Shown one piece after another: positions 28,949 through 39,165 of a stretch of DNA of 64,000 nucleotides. The notes under the pieces are model-generated. The model was not told the origin of the DNA and did no database searches. It saw nothing but the letters and a program-made list of their open reading frames with translations. Made by a program: the position numbers and the translations under genes. The first letter of the stretch is position 1. Every line of letters begins with the position of its first letter. The stretch covers positions 1 to 64,000 of the forward strand of contig JAJRSD010000107.1 in NCBI GenBank assembly GCA_024278975.1, read 5' to 3'. This stretch comes from Bacteroidota bacterium (GTDB lineage: Bacteria > Bacteroidota > Bacteroidia > Bacteroidales > Prolixibacteraceae).

Positions 28949-29129
28949 ATTGAACTCAGTCTGATATATAATTAATTTTATTTTGTTATTCTTTTTAATA
29001 TTCCCCAAAATAAACAGTTTTTCAATTTGTTTATTAATTATTTGTAAAACCTGTGAAAAATATTTTTCAGAAGAATAATTGTAATTAAAAATCAAAATAA
29101 AACAATTGAACCAGAACAAAAAAGCCTTG

Positions 29130-29145
29130 TGTGACTTGTGTTACA
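29130..29145. promoter_or_regulatory. FNR/CRP-like palindrome upstream of the FadL-like porin
   Basis: TGTGAC-TTGT-GTTACA, same architecture as 14258..14273 with one mismatch between arms. Confidence 0.45.
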
Positions 29146-29368
29146 TACTGGTATCCTTATAATTATAAGAGCTACGTAATAAATTTAGTTTGAATGGGTA
29201 AAAAGGTATTGTAACCATATGTTTATATGGCAGTTGCATATTTAGAAACAAACTAACTACCAACTTTATTATGTAGTAATATATATTTAGCTAATTAAAA
29301 TAACTGGTTATATTTGATGCAATCAATGTAACAACTGAATTATTTATTTATAACAATTAACCAAATTT

Positions 29369-30673
29369 ATGATGAAAAAGAAATTATTATCTTTTGTGGT
29401 ACTGGTACTGTCCAGTTATTTTGTGTTTGCCCAAACGGGTCATCTTATGCAAGGAGTTGGCGCATTTAATATGTCAATGGGAGGGGCTTCAACAGGTCAG
29501 CCTCTCGATATTAACGGTGCATTACAATGGAATCCGGCAGCAATCTCAGTGTTTAACAAAAAAATCTTATCTGTTGATGTGGGTTTACTTTCTGCGTCGC
29601 CAACAGTTTATTCAACTGTCCCAACTCCCGATGGTAATATGATGAGTGGTTCAACCGAAGATACAAAGGGAGTTTCTCCTTTGCCTTCTATTGCAATGGT
29701 TTGGGGAAGCGAAGAGAGTAAAAATACCTTTGGCGTATCAGTTTTTGGAGTTAGTGGTTTTGGAATCGATTTTCCAGAAAGCACCGATAACCCGATAACC
29801 CTTCCGCAAAACATGGGTGGTTTTGGGCATTTAGAGTCAAATTACATGTTGCTACAAGTTGGTTTAACTTATGCATATCAGATTTCAGAAAAATTCTCGG
29901 TTGGTATTGAACCAACTTTTAACTACTCTTCCCTAATGGTAAAACCCAATCCTTTGGCTTCTCCCAGCCAAACAAAAGGTTATCCAAATTCTGAAACGGC
30001 ATCGGCAATTGGATTTGGCGGACAGGTTGGTGTCTTTTACGACTCAGGAAAAGGCTTCAAATTGGGAGTATCATATAAAACACAACAATTTTTAGGCGAT
30101 TTAGAATTTGAAAATAGATACTTAGATGGAAGTTCGGCACCAACTAATAATTTTAAAATGAACTTCCCTGCAATATTATCTGTGGGAGCTGGCTACTCTG
30201 CCGAAAAATTTGATTTTGCTATTGATTACCGTAGAGTCTTTTATGAAAGCACCGACGGTTTTACTGAAAAAGGATGGTCGCAAACCGGTTCGGTATTAGG
30301 ATTTGGATGGACGGATATGAATATTGTTTCAGCAGGATTGCAACTAAAACTTATTAACAAATTACCGCTGCGTTTGGGATATACATATAGTAGCAATCCA
30401 ATTGTAAGTGAGCTGGCAATGTATTCGGTTGAAGCTCCCGCCGTAATTGAAAATGCTTTTCAGTTTGGAGTTGGTTTCGAAATAAATGATAAACTTACTT
30501 TAAACGGGACATACCATTATGGCAGCAGCAATGGCAAAACTTCAGGTGCATTATTAAATCCGATGATGGCATCTCCATCAAATCCGTATGGAGCAATTCC
30601 TTCGAGTAAGGCTGAATTTGATATGGCAACTAATATGATTATGTTTGGTTTAAATTATACATTTTCTAAATAA
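29369..30673 (+). CDS. OmpP1/FadL/TodX family outer membrane protein
   Basis: Signal peptide; AFNMSMGGASTGQPLDINGALQWNPAAI; LPLRLGYTYSSNPI; C-terminal NMIMFGLNYTFSK. Confidence 0.92.
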   Translation: MMKKKLLSFVVLVLSSYFVFAQTGHLMQGVGAFNMSMGGASTGQPLDINGALQWNPAAISVFNKKILSVDVGLLSASPTVYSTVPTPDGNMMSGSTEDTKGVSPLPSIAMVWGSEESKNTFGVSVFGVSGFGIDFPESTDNPITLPQNMGGFGHLESNYMLLQVGLTYAYQISEKFSVGIEPTFNYSSLMVKPNPLASPSQTKGYPNSETASAIGFGGQVGVFYDSGKGFKLGVSYKTQQFLGDLEFENRYLDGSSAPTNNFKMNFPAILSVGAGYSAEKFDFAIDYRRVFYESTDGFTEKGWSQTGSVLGFGWTDMNIVSAGLQLKLINKLPLRLGYTYSSNPIVSELAMYSVEAPAVIENAFQFGVGFEINDKLTLNGTYHYGSSNGKTSGALLNPMMASPSNPYGAIPSSKAEFDMATNMIMFGLNYTFSK

Positions 30674-30690
30674 ATCAACATTATTTAAAT

Positions 30691-30730
30691 ATAAATGCCA
30701 GACTTAGTTTTTGTCTGGCATTTATATTTT
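30691..30730 (+). terminator. Rho-independent terminator
   Basis: ATAAATGCCAGAC-TTAGTTTTT-GTCTGGCATTTAT, 13 bp perfect stem, then T-rich. Confidence 0.9.
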
Positions 30731-31140
30731 TTGGATTTCTGATTAAAGCCTGTTTTTTTTAACACTTCCAATCATCTTTATTGAACTCAGATTATTTTCA
30801 GTGAAAATAACACCTTACCCTATGATTAATACAGAGTTGTAGAGTGGGGAAGAGGTAGTTCTTTCGGGTTTCGGGTTTTATCAAATGAGTCCACTCTGAA
30901 AAGTCATCAGATGAATCATTTAGAAGAAAGCACAGGAAATTCAAATCTGGCAAGCACTCATCAAATAAAATAATTAATACCTTCAGGGAATAACTCTGGA
31001 GGTTTTTTTCTGCCTATTTTTGAACTGGGGAATTGTTGAAGAAGTTGTCAGATTCGGTTTATTGCCTTCATTCTTTGCTGCAACTTCGACTTCTTAATTC
31101 TTTATTACCTGCGACTACAATTGTGACTTTCCGATTTATT

Positions 31141-31210
31141 AACTGCAAACTGCAAACTGAGACAGAGACTGTAAACTGCAACTGAGACTGAGACTGAGAC
31201 TGCAACTTTC
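31141..31210. repeat. mixed hepta-/hexanucleotide array
   Basis: AACTGCA AACTGCA AACTGAG ... AACTGCA ACTGAG ACTGAG ACTGAG ACTGCA. Confidence 0.75.
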
Positions 31211-31224
31211 TTCTTACTACAATC

Positions 31225-31794
31225 TCACTTCCCCTTCCTCCAAATAGTTTTGCCAGGGAAAATCCCTTTATTTACAGACTTAACATCTTCGACAGAATAA
31301 AATGCTTTTGGATTTGTTGTCATTACAATCTCTTCTACATTATGTATCTCCTTTCTATTGATAATACTATAAATTATACTAACCTCCTCGGAGCTGCCCT
31401 GTGCCGGATGATGAGTGATCCCGTAACCTGCATCGATAAGGTTTTTTATAAGTTTATTTGCCTTCTTACGAGTTATAATCTGAATTTTTACAATACCCAC
31501 TGCAAGTCTCTCTTCTAATAGTAAACCTATATAATTTCCGGTGGCAAAACCGGCTGCGTAAGTAACGTAACAGACCCAGTTGTCGAGGTTTTGGAATATT
31601 TTTGAAATTGCTATTAACCAGATTAAAACTTCGAAAAAGCCTAATATTGGAGCCCAGTATTTTTGTCCCTTCGAAACCATTACAATTCGCACAGTGCCAA
31701 TTGTAACATCAATAATTCTGGAAAGAAATATTAATGCAGGGAGAATAAAATATGTGAACAGATAACCGTCGTAAAATGTATCGAGTAAAATCAT
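31225..31794 (-). CDS. DUF2179/DUF5698 (UPF0316-type) membrane protein
   Basis: IFLSRIIDVTIGTVRIVMVSKGQKYWAPILGFFEVLIW. Confidence 0.85.
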   Translation of the reverse strand: MILLDTFYDGYLFTYFILPALIFLSRIIDVTIGTVRIVMVSKGQKYWAPILGFFEVLIWLIAISKIFQNLDNWVCYVTYAAGFATGNYIGLLLEERLAVGIVKIQIITRKKANKLIKNLIDAGYGITHHPAQGSSEEVSIIYSIINRKEIHNVEEIVMTTNPKAFYSVEDVKSVNKGIFPGKTIWRKGK

Positions 31795-31876
31795 TTGGTT
31801 TTTGTTACGAAAATATGAAAAAAAGATTTAGAATGGATACTGGATGCTGTTGATTTGGATCTTTATTTTTCGGGTA

Positions 31877-31951
31877 CGTCATTCATAATTCATAATTTAT
31901 TTCTGAATCTATTTAATCACAGAGAGATGCTGAAATGAATTCAGCATGACG
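31877..31951. repeat. REP-like dispersed palindromic element, copy B
   Basis: CGTCATTC...GAATCTATTTA...AGATGCTGAAATGAATTCAGCATGACG; shares core with 10148..10225. Confidence 0.75.
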
Positions 31952-32100
31952 CGCTGATGTTTTATCCTTTACTTAACACAATATTCTCGTGGTTTAGTCA
32001 TGCTATCACTTTTTGATGATAGTAGTATGACTATGTGATTTAAATCAAAACCACAATATTAAGGTGCAACATTTGTTTTACAAATACTAAATACTTCCTT

Positions 32101-33675
32101 CTAAAATTCTGAAGTAAAATGAAACTTAATATCCTTAAATTCATCCTGAGCCATTTGTAAAATAAACTTCGAGTCCGCCATAAAAACATCGCGACCAAGT
32201 TTATCTTTTGCCATTTTTTGGTGTTTACGTTTTTTAAATTCAGTAAGAATATCTTCATCGTCGGTTTCAATCCAGCAAGCTTTATGCATCGAAATTGGCT
32301 CGAACCTACACTTTGCGTTATACTCATGTTCGAGCCGGTATTGAATTACTTCGAACTGAAGCTGACCAACGGTTCCAATAATCTGACGACCGTTAAACTG
32401 GCTGGTAAAGAGCTGTGCCACACCTTCGTCCATTAACTGGTCAACTCCTTTTCTTAACTGTTTCGATTTCATTGGGTCGGCATTTTCTATATAGCGGAAC
32501 ATCTCGGGCGAGAAACTTGGTAACCCTTTAAAATGAATCACTTCGCCGTCGGTAAGTGTGTCGCCAATAATGAAGTTTCCGGTATCTGGGACACCAACAA
32601 TATCTCCCGGGTAAGCAAACTCAACTATCTCTTTTTGCGATGCCATAAAAGCAGTTGGACTCGAAATACGAAAAGATTTTCCCAGTCTGATGTTTTTATA
32701 CATTTTATTTCGTTCGAACTCTCCCGAACAAATCTTTACAAAAGCTATGCGACTTCGGTGGTTAGGGTCGATATTGGCATGAATTTTAAAAACAAAACCT
32801 GTAAACCCATTTTCTTCCGGATTAATTTCACGCTCTTCGGTAAAACTTGGTCTTGGACTTGGAGCAATTTCAACAAAAGCATCTAAAAGTTCCTGAACTC
32901 CAAAATTATAGAGCGCACTGCCAAAAAATACCGGAGCCAAATCACCCGCGAGATAAGGAGCGTTGTCGTATTCAGGATAAACACCTTCAACTAATTCCAG
33001 CTCTTCGCGTAATATTTCGGCATCGTCGCCAATGTAATTTTCCAGCTCAGGATTCGAAATGTCTTCAAACTTTATGCGCTCTTCAATTCCCTGAATATCG
33101 GGCTTAAACAGTTTTAAACTTTTGTTGAAGATGTTATAAACTCCTTTAAAGTCGGGACCATTATTTATTGGCCAACTCAACGGACGAACCTTTATTTTTA
33201 GCTGCTCTTCAATTTCGTCCATCAAAGTAAAAGGATCTTGTGCCGGGCGGTCCATTTTGTTTACAAAAACAATAACCGGAGTTTTTCGCATACGGCAGAC
33301 ATTCATCAGTTTTTCGGTTTGCGGTTCAACACCTTTTGCTGCATCGATAACAATAATAACACTATCAACTGCAGTCAGGGTACGGAATGTATCTTCCTGG
33401 AAATCCTGATGGCCTGGAGTGTCGAGAATATTTATTTTGTAACTATTGTACTCAAACCCCATCACCGAAGTTGCCACCGAAATACCACGTTGACGCTCGA
33501 TTTCCATAAAATCGGAAGTGGCACCCTTTTTAATTTTATTGCTTTTTACTGCACCGGCAACGCGAATTGCACCGCCAAAAAGCAGTAACTTTTCGGTTAA
33601 TGTTGTTTTTCCAGCATCCGGATGACTTACAATTCCAAATGTTCGCCTACGTTTTATCTCTTCCTGAAATGTCAT
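32101..33675 (-). CDS. prfC: peptide chain release factor 3
   Basis: [44 protein letters not shown]; preferred start [10 protein letters not shown]. Confidence 0.95.
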   Translation of the reverse strand: MTFQEEIKRRRTFGIVSHPDAGKTTLTEKLLLFGGAIRVAGAVKSNKIKKGATSDFMEIERQRGISVATSVMGFEYNSYKINILDTPGHQDFQEDTFRTLTAVDSVIIVIDAAKGVEPQTEKLMNVCRMRKTPVIVFVNKMDRPAQDPFTLMDEIEEQLKIKVRPLSWPINNGPDFKGVYNIFNKSLKLFKPDIQGIEERIKFEDISNPELENYIGDDAEILREELELVEGVYPEYDNAPYLAGDLAPVFFGSALYNFGVQELLDAFVEIAPSPRPSFTEEREINPEENGFTGFVFKIHANIDPNHRSRIAFVKICSGEFERNKMYKNIRLGKSFRISSPTAFMASQKEIVEFAYPGDIVGVPDTGNFIIGDTLTDGEVIHFKGLPSFSPEMFRYIENADPMKSKQLRKGVDQLMDEGVAQLFTSQFNGRQIIGTVGQLQFEVIQYRLEHEYNAKCRFEPISMHKACWIETDDEDILTEFKKRKHQKMAKDKLGRDVFMADSKFILQMAQDEFKDIKFHFTSEF

Positions 33676-33716
33676 TCTATATTGATTTTTAAGAAGTCGC
33701 AAAAGTAAGGAAAGTA

Positions 33717-33751
33717 GTTTGAAGTTTATGGTTTATTGTTTAAAGTTTAGA
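33717..33751. repeat. degenerate heptanucleotide array (5 units GTTTNNN)
   Basis: GTTTGAA GTTTATG GTTTATT GTTTAAA GTTTAGA. Confidence 0.75.
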
Positions 33752-33830
33752 GCTAATCGTAAAATAATTAACCACACCTTTTGAAGTTGTTCAGACCGGT
33801 GATACAAGTAAACGGTTGAAAGTACAATCA

Positions 33831-34865
33831 TTAATCTAAAACAAATTTATAGGTGATTGTACCTTGTTGAAATGCGGGAGCATTCTGACTAACATTGAAT
33901 TTGGCTTTAAGAGCAGCTTTTTTTGCTTCGTTTAAAAATTGTGGATTTGATATTGTAGTTACTCGTACGCCGGGTACGGCATTAGTTACTTTCCCGTTTT
34001 TATCAACTGTAATTCTCACAGTTACTTTTCCAGAATCATTTCCAGGGTATTTTGGTTTTGGCAGCGAACCTACTACCGACCGCCCGTCAAGACTGAACGA
34101 AACTCCTGATCCCTTATTTCCTGATCCACTACCACCTTGACCATAATTTTCTGCATTTGAGTCGCCAGATGGATCTCCCTGATTTCCGCTGGGAAAGGTT
34201 GCTCCCTGCCTTTTACCATCGCTGTTTCGTTTTCCATCACTGCCAGAGCCGCTGTTTGCAAAAGCTCCTTCAGTACGCGAATTTATTTCGTTGATTTTAC
34301 GCTGCTCCTCTTCTCGCTTTTTCTGCTCTGCCAACTCGCGTGCTTTACGTTCTGCTTCTTGTTTACGTTTTTTTTCTATTGCCAGTTGTTCTTTCCGCAC
34401 ACGTTCTTCTTCAACTTTCCTGATTCTTTCGTCCTCAACTTGTTTTGCACGACGCTCTTTTTCTACTTGCACCTGTTGCTTTTTTTTCTCTTCGCGCCTC
34501 TTTTTTTCGGCAGCGTCAATAGCAGCCGTTTTCTCGTAATCTTGTGTCATTGCAACCTCTTTTGCCGGTTGAGGTTTTGGAGTAGCAGCAGGAGGTGGAG
34601 TAGCAGCTTGTGGAATTGCCTCTTCTTGTTTCGGTTTTGGTTTTTCCTTTTGAACTGTTTTTACGGGTATTGGTTTTTTACGTGCCGTACTTGGTTCACG
34701 GTCACCAAAACCGTTTTTGCTGTTTCCGAAGTTTACTAAAATTCCCTCTTCACCCGGCAGTGGGAGCGGAGTAAAAAATCCAATAAGCAGAAGCAGCAGC
34801 AAAACGGTTACATGAAATATAACCGTTCCGATAATACCTTTTATATGTTCCTTAAAATACTCCAT
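33831..34865 (-). CDS. energy transducer TonB family protein
   Basis: N-terminal TM, KR/E-rich coiled region, C-terminal KVTVRITVDKNGKVTNAVPG; adjacent exbD/exbB. Confidence 0.85.
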   Translation of the reverse strand: MEYFKEHIKGIIGTVIFHVTVLLLLLLIGFFTPLPLPGEEGILVNFGNSKNGFGDREPSTARKKPIPVKTVQKEKPKPKQEEAIPQAATPPPAATPKPQPAKEVAMTQDYEKTAAIDAAEKKRREEKKKQQVQVEKERRAKQVEDERIRKVEEERVRKEQLAIEKKRKQEAERKARELAEQKKREEEQRKINEINSRTEGAFANSGSGSDGKRNSDGKRQGATFPSGNQGDPSGDSNAENYGQGGSGSGNKGSGVSFSLDGRSVVGSLPKPKYPGNDSGKVTVRITVDKNGKVTNAVPGVRVTTISNPQFLNEAKKAALKAKFNVSQNAPAFQQGTITYKFVLD

Positions 34866-34871
34866 TTTTTT

Positions 34872-35279
34872 TTACTCCGGCGAGGTTGCAGCAATCATCT
34901 TATATTTATTTCTGCGCGCAATATTCATTATTTTCACCACCTCCTCCCACGGAACTTTTTTATCTGCGTGTAACGATATATAAATATCATCGTTTCCCAC
35001 TCCATATTTATTTTGCAGGAAAGGTTCAATTTCGGCAAATGCCACTCGTTTTAAATCTCCATCGTCGTTAATATAATATTTTAAGTTGCCTGTTATCGAT
35101 ATGGTTGTAATTGCTTTTGCTGTAGTTTGATTGTTACTTTGAGGTAACAACAATTTCAGAGCATTTGGCGCAATCAGTGTCGAAGTAACCATAAAAAATA
35201 TAAGCAACAGAAATACAATGTCGGTCATCGACGACATGCTAAATGATGGATTTACTTTATTTCTGCGTTTTAGTGCCAT
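34872..35279 (-). CDS. exbD: biopolymer transporter ExbD
   Basis: SFSMSSMTDIVFLLLIFFMVTSTL. Confidence 0.93.
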   Translation of the reverse strand: MALKRRNKVNPSFSMSSMTDIVFLLLIFFMVTSTLIAPNALKLLLPQSNNQTTAKAITTISITGNLKYYINDDGDLKRVAFAEIEPFLQNKYGVGNDDIYISLHADKKVPWEEVVKIMNIARRNKYKMIAATSPE

Positions 35280-35288
35280 GTTAATTAA

Positions 35289-35981
35289 TTAAGCGGGTTC
35301 GTTCAGCAAATCCATAAATTCGGAGGTGGCTGCTTCCATTTTAAAAACCACTTTTTCAACATTTGCCACTAAAATATTGTAGGCAAAATAGGCGATAATA
35401 CCAACAATCAGTCCGGCAACAGTTGTAACCATTGCCTGATAAATACCTGTTGATAGTAGCGTTACATCGATATTGTTTCCGGCAGCCGACATATCATAAA
35501 AAGCCTGAATCATTCCCATTACTGTTCCAAGAAATCCAATCATTGGAGCACCTCCGGCTACCGATGCTAAAGTTGGCAGCCCTTTTTCGAGCTTCGAGAT
35601 TTCAAGGTTTCCAACGTTTTCAATGGCTGCACTTACATCATTTAATGGTCGGCCAATTCTTCTGATTCCTTTTTCTATCATTCGCGATGCAGGATTTGGA
35701 TTACTCTGACAGAGAGCAATTGCTGCATCAATTTTTCCGGTGGTAATATAGGCTTTTACTTTTTCTAGTAATCCAGAGTCAAATTTCCCGGCTTTCTTAA
35801 TTGCAAAAAATCGCTCGAAAAAAATATAGACTGCAATAATAGAAAGAGCAATAATTGGAATCATAATCCATCCACCTTTTAAGGCAAGGTCGAAAAATTT
35901 GGTGGAAATTCCCTCCGGTTCTGTGGCAAGAGTATCTAAAGCTGTAGGCAAATCTGCCTGAATCATTAATAATTTCAACAT
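35289..35981 (-). CDS. exbB: MotA/TolQ/ExbB proton channel family protein
   Basis: GGAPMIGFLGTVMGMIQAFYDMS, GIYQAMVTTVAGLIVGI. Confidence 0.93.
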   Translation of the reverse strand: MLKLLMIQADLPTALDTLATEPEGISTKFFDLALKGGWIMIPIIALSIIAVYIFFERFFAIKKAGKFDSGLLEKVKAYITTGKIDAAIALCQSNPNPASRMIEKGIRRIGRPLNDVSAAIENVGNLEISKLEKGLPTLASVAGGAPMIGFLGTVMGMIQAFYDMSAAGNNIDVTLLSTGIYQAMVTTVAGLIVGIIAYFAYNILVANVEKVVFKMEAATSEFMDLLNEPA

Positions 35982-36118
35982 AGATATTTATAGTTTATTT
36001 TTTATAATGAATAAAATAAAAACGAGGTATAACAGTAAATATTATACCCCGCTAAAATAAGTAATATTTTAAAATGCTATTTGTTCAATTTATTTAGTTA
36101 TGAACAAACATCGTTTAA

Positions 36119-37498
36119 TTACATCCCGAACATCAGATAGTAAACGGCAGCTCCTGCCAGATAACCTGCAATTGCTAACCACGATATTTTTTTCATATAC
36201 CAGATGAAATCTATTTTTTCAAGTCCCATTGCAGCTACTCCGGCTGCCGAACCAATAATTAAAATACTACCACCCGTACCGGCGGTGTACGCTAGAAACT
36301 CCCAGAACAATCCATCCTGAACAAAGAATACATCGTAACCGGTTGCTCCAACTTCAGTAATTGGGTACATTCCCATAGCTCCTGCAACAAGAGGTACGTT
36401 ATCAACAATAGAAGAAAGAACACCAATTGCCAAATCAATTAAATAAATATTGCCAAGTTTCTCGTCGAGATATTGCGACATAATACTCAGGTGACCTGCG
36501 GATTGTAATGCGGCAACTGCGGATAAAATTCCCAGAAAAAACAGAACGGTAGGAACATCAACTTTACGCAGAATTGCTACAACTTTTAGTTTTTCTTTAA
36601 TTTCATAAGGTTTGTCTTTATGAACAATTTCGCCTACTACCCAAATTACCCCAAGCGAAAATAACATTCCCATATATGGAGGCAGGTGGAATACTGTTTT
36701 AAAAACCGGTACAAATAGTAGTCCGCCTACACCAATAATAAGAAATAATATACGCTCTTTTTGTGTGGTATATTCAATCTCGTTTTTTTCTATTTTAGGT
36801 CGCTGAACATTCCCTTTCATTGTAAATGTGAGAATAACCAAAGGGACAATAATTGCCGCTAGAGAAGGTACGATAACTCCTTCTATAATTCGTAACGCAG
36901 TAACCTGACCGCCAATCCAAAGCATAATAGTTGTTACGTCGCCAATTGGCGACCATGCTCCACCAGCGTTTGCCGCAATAACCACAATGCTGGCAAAAAA
37001 CCACCGCGTTTCTTTATCATCAATTAGTTTACGGATAAGTGCGACCATCACAATTGTTGTAGTTAAATTATCTAATAGTGCCGACATAAAAAATGTCAGG
37101 ATACTTAAAATCCACAGCAGTTTAACTTTTTTAGTAGTTTTAATCTTATCAGTAATTATTTTGAATCCGTCGTGTTGGTCAACAACTTCAACAATAGTCA
37201 TTGCCCCAAGAAGAAAAAATAGTATTTCACTAATTTCACCCAAATGATGGATAATCTCTTGTTCGACTATAAACTCATGAATTGCGTGTAATCCGTGTGA
37301 ATCGGGATGACTCAAAAGAAATGCTTCCCACGATGGACTATATCCAAGGTGCAAAATGCCTTCGGCACCTAACATGTAAACAACCCAGACTAAAGTTCCG
37401 AGAATTAAAGCCGAAGCCGTTTTGTCAATTTTCAGTGGATGTTCTAGAGCAATTGCAGCATAACCAAGAACAAAAATAACAACCATTAATATAAACAT
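36119..37498 (-). CDS. nhaD: NhaD-type Na+/H+ antiporter
   Basis: LLGAMTIVEVVDQHDGF, LLDNLTTTIVMVALIRKL, NAGGAWSPIGDVTTIMLWI. Confidence 0.92.
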   Translation of the reverse strand: MFILMVVIFVLGYAAIALEHPLKIDKTASALILGTLVWVVYMLGAEGILHLGYSPSWEAFLLSHPDSHGLHAIHEFIVEQEIIHHLGEISEILFFLLGAMTIVEVVDQHDGFKIITDKIKTTKKVKLLWILSILTFFMSALLDNLTTTIVMVALIRKLIDDKETRWFFASIVVIAANAGGAWSPIGDVTTIMLWIGGQVTALRIIEGVIVPSLAAIIVPLVILTFTMKGNVQRPKIEKNEIEYTTQKERILFLIIGVGGLLFVPVFKTVFHLPPYMGMLFSLGVIWVVGEIVHKDKPYEIKEKLKVVAILRKVDVPTVLFFLGILSAVAALQSAGHLSIMSQYLDEKLGNIYLIDLAIGVLSSIVDNVPLVAGAMGMYPITEVGATGYDVFFVQDGLFWEFLAYTAGTGGSILIIGSAAGVAAMGLEKIDFIWYMKKISWLAIAGYLAGAAVYYLMFGM

Positions 37499-37747
37499 AG
37501 TATAAAATTTATGAGTTTAAATAATTTAAATCGAATGGCAAAAGTAAATTTTACCTTCAATAATAAAAAGTATTGTGTTGGTTTTTTATGTTATAAATAG
37601 AAGGAAGTATTCGAATTAATGATTTGTAAACATATTGTATTTATTAACTTTGTAGAACAAGATAAATTACCGGTCGATAGTATTTTTTCGATGAAGTGTA
37701 AAAAACTTAAATTAAACTGTGATATTCAACTTAAACTAAACTAAATT

Positions 37748-39148
37748 ATGGAACGTAGAAAATTCATTAAAACCAGTGCAGTAGGAGCAGCAGCAATCAG
37801 TGTCCCTTTAATTCTTAATGCAAATATAAAAGGAGCCAACGACCGTATTCGGGTTGGCGTAATCGGGATTCACGGAATGGGGCAAAATCACATTAAAGAG
37901 TACTCTGCATTAAATAATGTTGAGGTTGCTGCCATTTGCGATGTTGACGAAAATCTCTTCCCGGGAGTTGTAAAAAAGCATTTTACCGATAAAGGTTTAT
38001 CAAAACCCAAAATATACACAGACATGCGCGATTTGTTTGAAAACAAAGATATCGACGCTGTTTCGGTGGTAACCCCTAATCATTGGCATGCGCTTGCAGC
38101 AGTTTGGGCAATGCAGGCAGGTAAGCATGTTTCGGTTGAAAAACCATGCAGTTACAATATTTACGAAGGTCAGAAATTATTGGAGGCATCGAAAAAATAC
38201 GATGTAATTGTTCAGGATGGTGCTGAGCAAAGGAATAATCCTTCCGCAATTTCGGCAGCAGAATATTTACACTCCGGTCAGATGGGAGAAGTTTATCTTG
38301 CAAAAGGAATTTGTTATAAGTGGCGCGATACAATCGGGCGATACCCCGACGGACCAATTCCCGATGGCACAACACATCTAAAAGGTGCATTCACAAAGGA
38401 ATATCTATCGAAAGTTAATTACAATCTTTGGCAGGGACCGGCTCCAAAACGACCGTTCAATCCAAATCGGTTTCATTACAACTGGCATTGGAATTACGAT
38501 TATGGAAATGGCGATATGGGAAATCAGGGTATTCACGAGCTGGATGTTGCGCGTTGGGGACTTGGCGTGAAGCTGCCAACAAGAATTACTGCAATGGGCG
38601 GGCATTTTATGTTCGATGATGCGCAGAATACTCCTAATACTTTAATGGCAATGTTCGAATTTCCGAACGAGAATGGTGCGGGCGATAAGAAAAAGATTTT
38701 GCAGTTTGAAGTGCGTCACTGGATTAGTAATCGCGAAGTTTGGCTGGGAGGTGAAAACTCAGACACTTCGGGGTATATGAAAAGTGCTGCAAATACTATC
38801 GGCAACCTGTTTTACGGATCGAAGGGTTATATGGCAAAGAATGTTGACAAATGGCAAACATACATGGGTAAAGAGCGTGAGCTGGGAGTGTCGGGAAGCG
38901 GATTAGCAAATAACTATAAAAATTTTATCGACACAATAAGAGCCAACGATCCTTCGATGTTAAAAGCAAAAATAGAGGAGGGCGTTTATTCAACAGCAGT
39001 TATGCACTTGGGTAATATTGCATTTCAGTTGGGTCGTTCGTTGGATTTCGATCCGGAGACTATGAAATTTAAAAATGATGACGAAGCAAATGCATTCATT
39101 TCGCGGCCTGAGTATCGCCATCCTTTTGTTTTTCCTGAAAAAGTATAA
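37748..39148 (+). CDS. Gfo/Idh/MocA family oxidoreductase, Tat-exported
   Basis: Twin-arginine ERRKFIKTSAVGAAA; IRVGVIGIHGMGQNH; VVTPNHWHALAAVWAMQAGKHVSVEKP. Confidence 0.95.
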   Translation: MERRKFIKTSAVGAAAISVPLILNANIKGANDRIRVGVIGIHGMGQNHIKEYSALNNVEVAAICDVDENLFPGVVKKHFTDKGLSKPKIYTDMRDLFENKDIDAVSVVTPNHWHALAAVWAMQAGKHVSVEKPCSYNIYEGQKLLEASKKYDVIVQDGAEQRNNPSAISAAEYLHSGQMGEVYLAKGICYKWRDTIGRYPDGPIPDGTTHLKGAFTKEYLSKVNYNLWQGPAPKRPFNPNRFHYNWHWNYDYGNGDMGNQGIHELDVARWGLGVKLPTRITAMGGHFMFDDAQNTPNTLMAMFEFPNENGAGDKKKILQFEVRHWISNREVWLGGENSDTSGYMKSAANTIGNLFYGSKGYMAKNVDKWQTYMGKERELGVSGSGLANNYKNFIDTIRANDPSMLKAKIEEGVYSTAVMHLGNIAFQLGRSLDFDPETMKFKNDDEANAFISRPEYRHPFVFPEKV

Positions 39149-39165
39149 ACTTAAATATTATAAAA

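Noticed and set aside
31141-31210. Possible CRISPR array
   Set aside because: Units are 6-7 nt without spacers and there are no cas genes in the window.
31995-32032. Imperfect hairpin TAGTCATGCTATCA...TGATAGTAGTATGACTA downstream of prfC
   Set aside because: Imperfect stem without a poly-T tail; possibly a terminator, not confident enough to list.
34291-34739. Overlapping plus-strand ORFs antisense to the TonB gene
   Set aside because: Mirror of the Lys/Arg/Glu-rich low-complexity TonB linker; Ser/Cys/Phe-rich translation resembles no protein family.
36025-36056. GGTATAA...TTATACC hairpin downstream of nhaD/upstream of exbB
   Set aside because: Short AT-rich stem, likely to occur by chance in this composition.
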